A DNA stretch of 64,000 bases, from contig JAGZSF010000002.1 in assembly GCA_018381235.1 (NCBI GenBank), forward strand, positions 82,663-146,662. Reading direction: 5' to 3'. Below are positions 15,908 through 24,479 of the stretch, one piece after another (the stretch's first letter is position 1; each line of letters starts with the position of its first letter). Origin of the DNA: Collinsella sp. (GTDB taxonomy: Bacteria > Actinomycetota > Coriobacteriia > Coriobacteriales > Coriobacteriaceae). Below the pieces are notes generated by a model that saw only the letters and a program-made list of their open reading frames with translations, was not told the DNA's origin and did no database searches. A program made the position numbers and the translations under genes.

Positions 15908-16735
15908 ATGCAAACTTACGAATCGGACGCCAACATCGGCAACATTAAGATTCTCGCCGTCGATATGGACAAGACGCTGCTGACCGACGAGCGTGTGCTG
16001 CCCCAGGGTCTTGATGAGCGCCTGGACAAGCTCGCCGACGCCGGCATCGTATTCTGCCCCGCCAGCGGACGTCCCGCCCCCAAGCTCGAGGAGATGTTCG
16101 AGGGCATCAAGAACCGCCTCGCCTTTTGTCCCGACAACGGAGCTTGCGTGATCTATCGCGGCAGCTATATCTATAAAAGCAATATTGACGTGGAGCTGTA
16201 TCAGCAGGTCTTGAACCGTGCCTCGGAGGATCCTCGCGCTGTCCCCGTCCTGTGCTGCTTCGACGAGTTCTACGTGCTTGCCCGCGACCATCAATACCAC
16301 GACGAGATCAGCGTCTACTACAACACAATCAACTACGTAGACAGCTTTGAGGGCATTGATTTCGAGTCCAACAAGATTTCGGTCTTCTTCCCCGGCTACG
16401 ACGCCGAGCCCGCTTTCCGCGAGACCTATAGCCCCGAGTTCTCGGACAAACTCTACGTCACCAACGCTGGGCGCGAGTGGATCGACTTTATGAACCTGGG
16501 CGTCGACAAGGGCGCCGGCGTCGCTCACCTGTGCGAGCACCTGGGCATCGATATTGCCGATGCTGCCGCCGTGGGCGACACCTACAACGACATCCCCATG
16601 CTGGAGCGCGTCGGTCACAGCTTTATCGTGGACAATGCCGAGGAGCACATGAACGTGCACGCCAAGTGGCGCATTCCGAGCAACAACGACGGGGGCGTAC
16701 TGACGCTCATCGACGCCATCTTGGCGGCTCGTTAA
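15908..16735 (+). CDS. Cof-type HAD phosphatase
   Basis: A 275-residue HAD hydrolase of the Cof subfamily (type IIB cap). Motif I is AVDMDKTLLTDE (about 17-28), motif II is ASGRP (about 52), the lysine is in the VDKGAGVAHL segment and motif IV is VGDTYNDIPML (about 220). Cof proteins dephosphorylate sugar phosphates, flavin or pyridoxal phosphates; the substrate here is unknown. Start ATG at 15908 with GAAAGG about 9 nt upstream. It is divergent from argG, and a 33-bp-arm inverted repeat lies 11 nt after the stop. Confidence 0.9.
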   Translation: MQTYESDANIGNIKILAVDMDKTLLTDERVLPQGLDERLDKLADAGIVFCPASGRPAPKLEEMFEGIKNRLAFCPDNGACVIYRGSYIYKSNIDVELYQQVLNRASEDPRAVPVLCCFDEFYVLARDHQYHDEISVYYNTINYVDSFEGIDFESNKISVFFPGYDAEPAFRETYSPEFSDKLYVTNAGREWIDFMNLGVDKGAGVAHLCEHLGIDIADAAAVGDTYNDIPMLERVGHSFIVDNAEEHMNVHAKWRIPSNNDGGVLTLIDAILAAR

Positions 16736-16746
16736 CGTAGCTCATC

Positions 16747-16876
16747 GGACCTGGCCGGGCGAGGCGGGTAAGTTTTTCGCTCGGTCAGGTCCTGGGCTCG
16801 CTCGGAAAGCACATTAAGTGCTTTCCGGCTCGTGCGGAATCTACGAAAAACTTACCCGCCTCGCCCGGCCAGGTCC
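16747..16876. repeat. inverted repeat E with 33-bp perfect arms
   Basis: The arms at 16747-16779 and 16844-16876 are exact reverse complements over 33 bp, starting GGACCTGGCCGGGCGAGGCG. The 64-nt loop contains a second hairpin, CGGAAAGCAC (16803-16812) with GTGCTTTCCG (16818-16827). It directly follows a HAD gene and precedes a separate terminator-like hairpin at 16945-16976. Confidence 0.9.
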
Positions 16877-16944
16877 TGCGGTGACTTGCTTGCCGCCTGG
16901 ATGGCGTCTTGGCGTCTAGATACTTGGCTGATTTTTTTGGAATG

Positions 16945-16976
16945 AAGGGGGCTCCTTGTTGGCAAGGAGCCCCCTT
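16945..16976 (+). terminator. terminator-like hairpin between HAD gene and polA
   Basis: AAGGGGGCTCCTTG (16945-16958) and CAAGGAGCCCCCTT (16963-16976) are perfectly paired around TTGG. The plus strand continues with CTGGTTTTGG. On the minus strand the tail is A-rich, so it fits the rightward HAD transcript better than polA. Confidence 0.7.
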
Positions 16977-17011
16977 CTGGTTTTGGTTACTTTGGAATTG
17001 TGGATGCTTCC

Positions 17012-19759
17012 CTATTTAGCGTCGGCCCAGGTTATGCCGGTGCTGGCTTCGGCGATTAGGGGGACGCGGAGGTCTACTACGTGTTCCATGACGTCGCGGA
17101 CCATGGTGGTTAGGCGCTCGACTTCGTCGACGGGGCACTCAAAGTCCAGTTCGTCGTGTACCTGCAAGATCATGTGGGCGGCAAAGCCTTCTTCTTCCAG
17201 GCGACGACTTACGCGGACCATGGCGATCTTGATGATGTCTGCTGCGGTGCCCTGCATGGGATGGTTCATGGCCGTGCGCTCGCCAAAGCCGCGGAGTTGC
17301 GGGTTTTTGGCCTTGAGCTCCGGAATATGACGACGGCGGCCGTACATGGTCTCGGCGTAGCCCGTCTGCTTGGCGCGTGCCACCACGTTGTCGAGGAACG
17401 TACGCACGCCCGGGTAGGCCTCGTAGTAGCGGTCGATCATGTCGCGCGCCTCGGCCATCGAGATATGCAGCGACTGCGACAGGCCGTAGGCCTGCTGGCC
17501 ATACACGATGCCAAAGTTCACGGCCTTGGCGCGACTGCGCAGGTCGGGCGTTACCTCGGACACCGGCACACCAAACACGCGCGCCGCCGTCTCGGCATGG
17601 AAGTCCTCGCCCTCGTTAAAGGCGCGCACCAAGTGCTCGTCACCCGAGAGATGTGCCAGCAGACGCAGCTCGATCTGCGAGTAGTCCACCGCCAAAAAGA
17701 CGCTTCCCTCGCCTGCCGAAAACGCCGTCTTGACGGTACGCCCCAGCTCCGAGCGCGTCGGAATGTTTTGCAGATTAGGGTCGCTCGAAGACAGACGCCC
17801 CGTCGCGGTGATGGTCTGGTTGTACGTGGTGTGCACACGACCGTCACCGCGGCGCAGCGGGCCCAACGTGTCCAGATAGGTTGACTTGATCTTGGACTTC
17901 TCGCGCCAGTCTAAGATCAAACGAACAATCTCGTGGTCACGGGCAAGATCACTCAGTACCTTGGCATTGGTCGAATAGTAACCGCGCTTGGTCTTTTTGA
18001 GACCCTTGGTCGGAAGGCCCATCACATCAAAGAGCACATGCGAAAGTTGCATGGGGCTGCCGATGTTAAAGGTCTCGTCACCGGCAAGGTCGCGAATGCT
18101 TCGTTCGACCTCGGTGATCTGGGTCGCCAGACCCTCGGACAGACTGTGCAGGCGGTCGGGGTCCACGAGCATGCCCGCGCGCTCCATCTTGGCAAGTACC
18201 GGAACGAGCGGCATCTCGATGCCATCGAACACGTTGGCGGCGTTCTCACGGGCCATGCACTCGCGCAACGGCGCCACGAGCGCCAGCGTCAGAGCCGCAG
18301 TACGGGCGGCAGGCGCCGGAGCGTCCTCACCAGCACCCTCTGCACCGCGCGCCGCAGGCAACGCCATCTGCAGATAGGTATCGGCCAGATATGCCTCATC
18401 GAACTCGGAGCGATCGGAATCCAGCAGATAGGCAGCGACCACGGTATCGAAGATACGCGTGGAATCGGCAGCGAGCGGATCCATGAGCTCGGGCTCAGAA
18501 GAATCGATGGGCGAAAGCTCGTGCAGCAGCGCTTTCGTATCCGGGCTCGCCACGCGGCCCTCCATAAACAGGCTCGCAAGCACGCCGGCGATCACACCGT
18601 GAGCGAAGTTGAAGCCCTCAACCTCAGCCGCCGCACAGCTGTCGCCCTCCTCGAGCGCGAAGAGGCCCTTGGACGTCGCCAACCACAGCGTGCGCGTCAG
18701 CCCAAAGAGCGCGCCCTCTTCCTTGTCGTCGTCCACCACGGCGGCGACCCACTCGCCGGCATCAATCGCGCGGGAGACCTCAGCCGCAACGGCACCAAGC
18801 GCGTCGGCATCGCCGGCGGCTGCGCGAACCATAGCAGGTATCTCAAACACACTGGAGGCAGCAGCCCCGCCCTCGCCGCCGATCAGCGCCAAGAAACGGT
18901 TCTGCATGGCGGTGATACCAAGCGTACCCAGCGCCGCGGAAACCTCATCGGCAGAAAACGCCGGGAAGGACGTCGCCTCAAAGTCGAGCTCGACGGGCGC
19001 ATCGGTGCGAATTGTCGCAACCTTGCGGCTCAGTAGTGCGTCATCGATGTGTGCACGCAGGTTCTCGCCCATCTTGCCCTTGACCTCATCGGCATGCGCG
19101 ATGACTTCGTCCAGGCTACCGTACTTCGCAATGAGCGCACTCGCCTTTTTGGGACCGATGCCCGGTACACCGGGGATGTTGTCGGACGTATCGCCCTTTA
19201 GACCGTAAAAATCGGGCACGAGCGCCGGCGTAATGCCGTGATACAGGTCGTCCACGCTCTCGGGCGTCATAATCGCCACGTCGGACAGGCCCTTGCGGGT
19301 CGAGACCACGTTGACGTGCTCGGTCACGAGTTGATACATGTCGCGGTCGCCGGTCACCAGTAGCATGTCGCAGCCGGCCTCTTCACCCAGGCGCGCCATG
19401 GTTCCCAGGATGTCATCGCCTTCCCAGCCCTCGGACTGCAGAATCGGCACGTTGAGCGCGGCGAGCAGCTCCTTAATCATAGGGAACTGCGCATGCAGAT
19501 CGGGGTCCATGGGCGGGCGTTGCGCCTTATACTGCGGCAGCATCTCCATGCGCACGCGCGGTTTACCCTTGTCAAACGCCACGACGACGCCGTCGGGGTT
19601 AAAGGCATCGATCATCTTGAGAAACATGTTCAGAAAGCCAAAGATCGCGTTGGTGGGGCGACCGTCCGGCGCGTTCATGGTCGGCGGCACGGCGTGGAAG
19701 GCGCGATGCATGAGCGAGTTGCCGTCGATAACGGCAAAGGTGCGGCGCTTGTCAGACAT
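17012..19759 (-). CDS. polA: DNA polymerase I
   Basis: A 915-residue family A polymerase. The N-terminal 5'-3' exonuclease spans about residues 1-295 (FAVIDGNSLMHRAFHA, GVVVAFDKG, GDRDMYQLV, GLKGDTSDNIPGVPGIG). The middle domain (about 310-510) lacks the DxE and other carboxylates of a proofreading exonuclease, so 3'-5' activity is probably lost. The polymerase domain has motif A DYSQIELRLLAHLSGDE, motif B RSRAKAVNFGIVYGQQAYG and motif C LQVHDELDFE. It fills gaps and removes Okazaki primers. The ATG at 19759 follows GAGGT at 8 nt. Length matches actinobacterial PolA. Confidence 0.96.
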   Translation of the reverse strand: MSDKRRTFAVIDGNSLMHRAFHAVPPTMNAPDGRPTNAIFGFLNMFLKMIDAFNPDGVVVAFDKGKPRVRMEMLPQYKAQRPPMDPDLHAQFPMIKELLAALNVPILQSEGWEGDDILGTMARLGEEAGCDMLLVTGDRDMYQLVTEHVNVVSTRKGLSDVAIMTPESVDDLYHGITPALVPDFYGLKGDTSDNIPGVPGIGPKKASALIAKYGSLDEVIAHADEVKGKMGENLRAHIDDALLSRKVATIRTDAPVELDFEATSFPAFSADEVSAALGTLGITAMQNRFLALIGGEGGAAASSVFEIPAMVRAAAGDADALGAVAAEVSRAIDAGEWVAAVVDDDKEEGALFGLTRTLWLATSKGLFALEEGDSCAAAEVEGFNFAHGVIAGVLASLFMEGRVASPDTKALLHELSPIDSSEPELMDPLAADSTRIFDTVVAAYLLDSDRSEFDEAYLADTYLQMALPAARGAEGAGEDAPAPAARTAALTLALVAPLRECMARENAANVFDGIEMPLVPVLAKMERAGMLVDPDRLHSLSEGLATQITEVERSIRDLAGDETFNIGSPMQLSHVLFDVMGLPTKGLKKTKRGYYSTNAKVLSDLARDHEIVRLILDWREKSKIKSTYLDTLGPLRRGDGRVHTTYNQTITATGRLSSSDPNLQNIPTRSELGRTVKTAFSAGEGSVFLAVDYSQIELRLLAHLSGDEHLVRAFNEGEDFHAETAARVFGVPVSEVTPDLRSRAKAVNFGIVYGQQAYGLSQSLHISMAEARDMIDRYYEAYPGVRTFLDNVVARAKQTGYAETMYGRRRHIPELKAKNPQLRGFGERTAMNHPMQGTAADIIKIAMVRVSRRLEEEGFAAHMILQVHDELDFECPVDEVERLTTMVRDVMEHVVDLRVPLIAEASTGITWADAK

Positions 19760-19925
19760 ATTGAATACCTCGCTTTGGGCTGGGCACGGTTTGCTCACTC
19801 CAGTTTACACGCTCCCCGCCCCGCGGCCACCTCACATCAAGCTCCCCCGCCACCGTGAGCCCGCGCGTGATACGATGGCTCACGGTACATCAACCAGCAC
19901 GATCGATCCGAAAGGAGCCTGCGTC

Positions 19926-21323
19926 ATGGAGCGTCCCTGCGCATGGAAAAAGTACACGCCACAGCAAATCGAGGAGCTCGAGGAGCTTTGCCGCGGCTAT
20001 AAGCAGTTTTTGAGTGAGAACAAGACCGAGCGCCTGTGCGTCAAGGCCGGCATCAAGATGGCCGAGGAGGCGGGATACGTCGACCTGGAGACCGTAATCG
20101 CCGCAGGCCGCGAGCTTAAGGCAGGCGACAAGGTGTATGCCGCTAACCACGGCAAGGACCTTATGCTCGTCAATCTGGGCACCGCCCCGCTCGAGCAGGG
20201 CTTTAACATCCTGGGCGCGCACGTGGACTCGCCGCGCCTGGACCTTAAGCAGAACCCCGCCTTCGAGGCCGGCGACATGGCTTATCTCGACACGCACTAC
20301 TACGGCGGCGTCAAGAGCTACCACTGGGTAGCCTCCCCGCTCGCACTCGTGGGCGTCATCTGCAAAAAGGACGGTACCACCGTCGACATCAATATCGGCG
20401 ACAAGGCGGACGATCCGGTCTTTACCATCTCCGACCTGCTGATCCATCTCTCGAGCGAGCAGATGTCTAAGCCTGCCAAGGACGCCGTCGATGCCGAGAT
20501 TCTCGACGTGATCGTGGGCGGCCGCCCCGTCAAGTTCGATGAGGACGACAAGGACGCCCCCAAGGAGCCCGTCAAGCAGATGTTCCTGGATATCCTCAAG
20601 GAGCAGTACGACGTCGAGGAGGAGGACTTCCTCTCCGCCGAGATCGAGGTCGTGCCCGCCGGCCCCGCCCGCGACATGGGCCTCGACCGCTCCATGATTC
20701 TGGGCTATGGCCATGACGACCGCGTCTGTGCCTACCCCTCCATGCTCGCCCAGATCAACGTCACCAACGTGGAGCGCACGAGCATCACGCTCATCGTCGA
20801 CAAGGAGGAGATCGGTTCCGTGGGTGCCACCGGCATGACGAGTCGCTTCTTCGAGAACACCGTCGCCGAGATCATGATGCTCGCCGGCGAGGACAGCCCG
20901 CTGGCTCTGCGCCGCGCGCTCGCCCGCAGCCGTATGCTCTCCTCCGACGTGTCCGCCGGCTTCGACCCGGGCTATGCCGGCAAGTTCGAGACCAAGAACG
21001 CCGCCTTCATGGGTCGCGGCCTGTGCTTTAACAAGTACACGGGCAGCCGCGGCAAGGGCGGCTCTAACGACGCCGACGCCGAGTATGTGGCCCTCGTCCG
21101 CGACATCATGGACGAGGCCGGCGTGGACTTCCAGACCTGCGAGCTCGGCCGCGTCAACGCTGGTGGCGGCGGCACCATCGCCTACATCATGGCCAAGTAC
21201 GGCATGAACGTCATCGACTCCGGCGTTGCCGTCCTGTCCATGCACGCCCTGTGGGAGGTCGCCAACAAGGCCGACATCTACGAGGCGTATCGCGGTTACA
21301 AGGCCTTCATCGAGCGAGCCTAA
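19926..21323 (+). CDS. M18-family aminopeptidase
   Basis: A 465-residue zinc metallopeptidase of family M18 (aminopeptidase I/ApeB type). Metal and active-site segments are GAHVDSPRLDLKQNP (about 90-104), VDKEEIGSVGATGM (about 292-305), and the C-terminal SMHALWEVANKAD carrying the last histidine ligand. It removes N-terminal residues from peptides in the cytoplasm. AAGGAG lies 10 nt before ATG 19926. It is divergent from polA, and a hairpin with a T6 tail follows the stop. Confidence 0.93.
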   Translation: MERPCAWKKYTPQQIEELEELCRGYKQFLSENKTERLCVKAGIKMAEEAGYVDLETVIAAGRELKAGDKVYAANHGKDLMLVNLGTAPLEQGFNILGAHVDSPRLDLKQNPAFEAGDMAYLDTHYYGGVKSYHWVASPLALVGVICKKDGTTVDINIGDKADDPVFTISDLLIHLSSEQMSKPAKDAVDAEILDVIVGGRPVKFDEDDKDAPKEPVKQMFLDILKEQYDVEEEDFLSAEIEVVPAGPARDMGLDRSMILGYGHDDRVCAYPSMLAQINVTNVERTSITLIVDKEEIGSVGATGMTSRFFENTVAEIMMLAGEDSPLALRRALARSRMLSSDVSAGFDPGYAGKFETKNAAFMGRGLCFNKYTGSRGKGGSNDADAEYVALVRDIMDEAGVDFQTCELGRVNAGGGGTIAYIMAKYGMNVIDSGVAVLSMHALWEVANKADIYEAYRGYKAFIERA

Positions 21324-21336
21324 CCAACCCTTCATC

Positions 21337-21408
21337 AGTTGCGGTGAAATACGGACTAAACTGGCCCATAAACAGCCAAAACAGACCGTATTCCACCGCA
21401 ACTTTTTT
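21337..21408 (+). terminator. inverted repeat F, terminator-like
   Basis: A left arm of 21 bp (21337-21357, starting AGTTGCGGTGAAATACGG) pairs with 21383-21403, with one mismatch, and a run of six T follows. It shares its first 15 arm bases with inverted repeat A at 430-500. It is placed between the aminopeptidase and yaaA. Confidence 0.8.
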
Positions 21409-21423
21409 GGCAGAGGAGAGCCC

Positions 21424-22233
21424 ATGCTGCAGGTCATCATTTCGCCCGCCAAGCAGATGCGCGCGGCCCAAGTTGCTTTTGAAGTCCTGGGCATCCCACC
21501 CTTTGTGCGCGAGACGGCTCGCCTCCACCGCGCACTGCTAGATATCGAGCGGAATGAAGGCAGCGGCGGCCTGCAGGCGCTGTGGAACGTGAGTGACAAA
21601 CTGCTGGGACCTTGCCTCAACACCCTGCATGAGTTCGGGCCCATCCTGAAAAGCGGCGATCTCGACAATCCCGCACTCGCCCGTCACCTCTCCCCTGCCG
21701 CCATGTCCTATCACGGCATTCAATACCAGAGCATGGCACCCGAGGTGATGGATTCCGCGCAGCTCGCATGGCTGCAAGACCATCTGTGGATCCTCTCCGG
21801 CCTCTACGGGTGCGTTCGTCCCTTTCATGCCGTCGAACCGTATCGGCTGGAGATGGGCGCGAAGCTTGTCGTCGACGGTGCCCGAGACCTCTACGCATTT
21901 TGGGGCGACAAGCTCGCACGGACCATCGCTCCGGCGAGCTCCAACGCTACGATCGTCAATCTCGCCAGTGCGGAGTACGCCAAAGCCGTTCTGCCCCACC
22001 TCGCGGGCGACGCCACAGTCGTCACGTGCCTCTTTGGTGAAGGCATCCGCAACGGCAAGCCCATCCAGCGCTCGACCGCCAGCAAAAAGGCGCGCGGCTC
22101 CATGGTGCGCTGGATGGCGGAAAACAAGGTCGAGGATGTAAGCGGGCTCACCGCATTCGACGTTGGCTATCGTCACCTTCCCGAGCTTTCAAATAAAAAC
22201 ACTTTGGTCTTCCTGAACGAACGGGCCTTGTAG
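21424..22233 (+). CDS. yaaA: YaaA family peroxide-stress protein
   Basis: A 269-residue DUF328/UPF0246 protein, slightly longer than the E. coli homologue. Family features are IISPAKQM at the N-terminus, YHGIQYQSM near residue 100, WILSGLYGCVRPFHAVEPYRLEM at about 120 (read in two parts), WGDKLA and NLASAEYAK. In E. coli YaaA lowers free iron damage to DNA during peroxide stress and binds DNA. GAGGAG lies 6 nt before ATG 21424. It follows the aminopeptidase after a terminator-like repeat, so it may be expressed separately. Confidence 0.9.
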   Translation: MLQVIISPAKQMRAAQVAFEVLGIPPFVRETARLHRALLDIERNEGSGGLQALWNVSDKLLGPCLNTLHEFGPILKSGDLDNPALARHLSPAAMSYHGIQYQSMAPEVMDSAQLAWLQDHLWILSGLYGCVRPFHAVEPYRLEMGAKLVVDGARDLYAFWGDKLARTIAPASSNATIVNLASAEYAKAVLPHLAGDATVVTCLFGEGIRNGKPIQRSTASKKARGSMVRWMAENKVEDVSGLTAFDVGYRHLPELSNKNTLVFLNERAL

Positions 22234-22273
22234 GACCACCGCTACTCTTGAATGTACTGCCTAGGCACGACGT

Positions 22274-22795
22274 CTATTCCGCCAAGCCGTCGGCTTTGGC
22301 AATTTCATTTGTCGTGCCGTCCTGATAGGTAATCTTGACATGCTCAACCTCGGACACCTTGACGCCCGACGGAGGCTCCAGACGCCATTCCGCCAGGGCG
22401 ATATCCATGGTCGTGGGCACATCTCCTTGATCTTTGAGCTTCACCGTCAGCGTTTTGAGCGCCGCGTCAAACGTCACGCGTTCGATTTCTTCGCCTGGAA
22501 TGGACCCACCACTCAGCTGCAACTGCACAAACTCATCGCGCGGGTACCAATAATCGCCCGGAATGGCGAGCGTATTGGCATTACCGCCAGTACTCCTCAC
22601 CGCCATAATCGGTAGGCTATCATCGGCCTCAAACTCCCAGGCAGCGCCGCCGCGACCGCCAAACGTCCAAATACAAAAGGCAATCACCAGCACGGCAAGC
22701 ACCGCAAAGCCAATCGCGACCAACCCATGGTGCGCACGGCCCTCCTCGGCCGATATGTCCCATTGCGTCTCTCGATATAGATGCTTGTCTTCCAT
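22274..22795 (-). CDS. single-pass membrane protein, unrecognised
   Basis: A 173-residue protein starting MEDKHLYRETQWDISAEEG. One strongly hydrophobic helix lies at about residues 26-46 (GLVAIGFAVLAVLVIAFCIW). An outer domain follows, rich in beta-type sequence (EFEADDSLPIMAVRSTGGNA; RDEFVQLQLSGGSIPGEEIE). No family is recognised. The ATG at 22795 follows GGGGAGG at about 7 nt. An open frame continues upstream antisense to thiC, but that part is a shadow. It is divergent from thiC. Confidence 0.75.
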   Translation of the reverse strand: MEDKHLYRETQWDISAEEGRAHHGLVAIGFAVLAVLVIAFCIWTFGGRGGAAWEFEADDSLPIMAVRSTGGNANTLAIPGDYWYPRDEFVQLQLSGGSIPGEEIERVTFDAALKTLTVKLKDQGDVPTTMDIALAEWRLEPPSGVKVSEVEHVKITYQDGTTNEIAKADGLAE

Positions 22796-22845
22796 GTACG
22801 CCTCCCCACAGGCACGTTCGTTAGGCCAATCGTACCCATTCAGGC

Positions 22846-22851
22846 TATACT
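22846..22851 (+). promoter_or_regulatory. -10 box of the thiC promoter
   Basis: TATACT lies about 17 nt before the TPP aptamer starts. No good -35 is visible at 17 nt. Confidence 0.5.
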
Positions 22852-22867
22852 TGAGCCCACTACATAA

Positions 22868-22959
22868 ACGGGGAGCTTGCAGGACCAGACGGCAGGCTGA
22901 GATTGGGCGCGCCCGCCCTGACCCGCAAACCTGATATGGGTAATGCCAACGAAGGGAGC
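22868..22959 (+). promoter_or_regulatory. TPP riboswitch (thi box)
   Basis: The classic aptamer parts appear in order: GGGGAGC, GGCTGAGATTGGG, the variable stem CGCGCCC, GACCC, ACCTGATATGGGTAATGCCA and ACGAAGGGAG. The last AAGGGAG is also the ribosome-binding site of thiC, 9 nt before its ATG, so thiamine diphosphate binding would most simply block translation start. Confidence 0.97.
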
Positions 22960-22966
22960 CGTGCCA

Positions 22967-24301
22967 ATGAGCACACAGACCGAGTCCAAGCTTGTCACGC
23001 AAATCGACTTCGCCCGCGCCGGACAGATCACGCCGCAGATGAAGGAAGTCGCCGAGCGCGAGCATCGCGACCCCGAGTACATCCGCGAGCGCGTGGCCGA
23101 CGGCCGCATCGCCATTCCCGCCAACATCGTGCACATCAAAAAGGGCATGCGCGCCTTTGGTGTCGGCGAGGGCCTGTCCACCAAGGTCAACGTGAACTTG
23201 GGCATCTCGGGCGACAAGGCCGATGCCGCCGAGGAATGGAAGAAGGTCAAGATCGCTGAGGACTTTGGCGCCGACGCCATCATGGACCTCTCCAACTCGG
23301 GCAAGACGCGCCAGTTCCGCCAGCAGCTCATCGACGAGACGCCGCTCATGGTAGGCACCGTCCCCATGTACGATGCCATCGGCTACATGGAAAAGCCGCT
23401 GGTCAAGCTGACCAAGAACGATCTGCTCGAGGTCGTGCGTGCACACGCCGAAGACGGCGTGGACTTTATGACCATCCACTGCGGCATCAATAAATCGGTC
23501 ATCAAGACCTTCAAGGAGACCGGCCGCCTCATGAACATCGTCAGCCGCGGCGGCTCGCTGCTGTTTGGCTGGATGGAGGTCACCGGCAACGAAAACCCCT
23601 TCTACGAGTACTTTGACGAGCTGCTCGAGATTTGCCACGAATACGACGTGACGATTTCGCTCGGCGACTCCTGCCGCCCGGGCTGCCTCTACGACTCCAA
23701 CGACGCCACCGAGACCGCCGAGATGATCGAGCTGGGCAAGCTGTGCAAGCGCGCCTGGGCAGCCGGCGTCCAGGTCATGGTCGAGGGCCCGGGTCACATG
23801 GCGCTTGACGAGATCGCCGCCAATATGAAGTTGCAGAAGCGCCTGTGCCACAACGCCCCGTTCTATGTGCTGGGGCCGCTGGTGACCGATATCGGCGTGG
23901 GTTACGACCACATCACCGCAGCCATCGGCGGCGCCATCTCCGCCAGCTCCGGTGCCGACTTCCTGTGCTACGTGACACCAGCCGAGCACCTGTGCCTGCC
24001 TAACGCTCAGGATGTGCTCGACGGCCTCATGGCCACCAAGATCGCCGCACACGCCGCCGATATCGCCAAAAAGGTGCCCCACGCCCGCGACATGGATGAC
24101 AAGATGGGCCAGGCACGCCGCAAGCTCGACTGGGACGCCATGTGGAAGTGCGCGCTTGACCCGGTCACCGGCAAGAAGCGCTACGAGGAATCCCCTGCCG
24201 CCACCGAGGGCACTTGCACCATGTGTGGCAAGATGTGCGCCGTCCGCACCGTTAACAAGGTGTTCGAAGGCACGACGATCGACCTCGGCATGGAGGACTA
24301 A
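22967..24301 (+). CDS. thiC: phosphomethylpyrimidine synthase
   Basis: A 444-residue radical-SAM enzyme. The C-terminal CTMCGKMC is the ThiC CxxCxxxxC-type cluster motif with its third cysteine (CTMCGKMC followed by AVR). Family segments include VHIKKG, NLGIS, DLSNSGKTR and VEGPGHM. It converts aminoimidazole ribotide to HMP phosphate for the pyrimidine half of thiamine. It is of the short ThiC class without the long N-terminal extension. The start at 22967 is chosen by the riboswitch-embedded ribosome site. thiD follows 178 nt later with its own promoter. Confidence 0.96.
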   Translation: MSTQTESKLVTQIDFARAGQITPQMKEVAEREHRDPEYIRERVADGRIAIPANIVHIKKGMRAFGVGEGLSTKVNVNLGISGDKADAAEEWKKVKIAEDFGADAIMDLSNSGKTRQFRQQLIDETPLMVGTVPMYDAIGYMEKPLVKLTKNDLLEVVRAHAEDGVDFMTIHCGINKSVIKTFKETGRLMNIVSRGGSLLFGWMEVTGNENPFYEYFDELLEICHEYDVTISLGDSCRPGCLYDSNDATETAEMIELGKLCKRAWAAGVQVMVEGPGHMALDEIAANMKLQKRLCHNAPFYVLGPLVTDIGVGYDHITAAIGGAISASSGADFLCYVTPAEHLCLPNAQDVLDGLMATKIAAHAADIAKKVPHARDMDDKMGQARRKLDWDAMWKCALDPVTGKKRYEESPAATEGTCTMCGKMCAVRTVNKVFEGTTIDLGMED

Positions 24302-24427
24302 CTCGTCACCGGAGCCACAAACGGCCACAAGGTGTTCGTCAATTGTTGACATGTGAACATTTGCCTGCATTTGCGTAAAAATTGCATCTCGCGCCCAGGT
24401 TCGGCATATCGCCGGCCCGGGCATCTT

Positions 24428-24433
24428 TATAAT
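24428..24433 (+). promoter_or_regulatory. -10 box upstream of thiD
   Basis: TATAAT, 47 nt before the thiD ATG; the -35 region is weak. Further upstream a TGTTGACATGTGAACA palindrome at about 24344-24359 might be an operator. Confidence 0.45.
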
Positions 24434-24479
24434 GCGGGGTAAAAGACCCATTTGAATCCGACCGGACAAGGGAGCGAAC

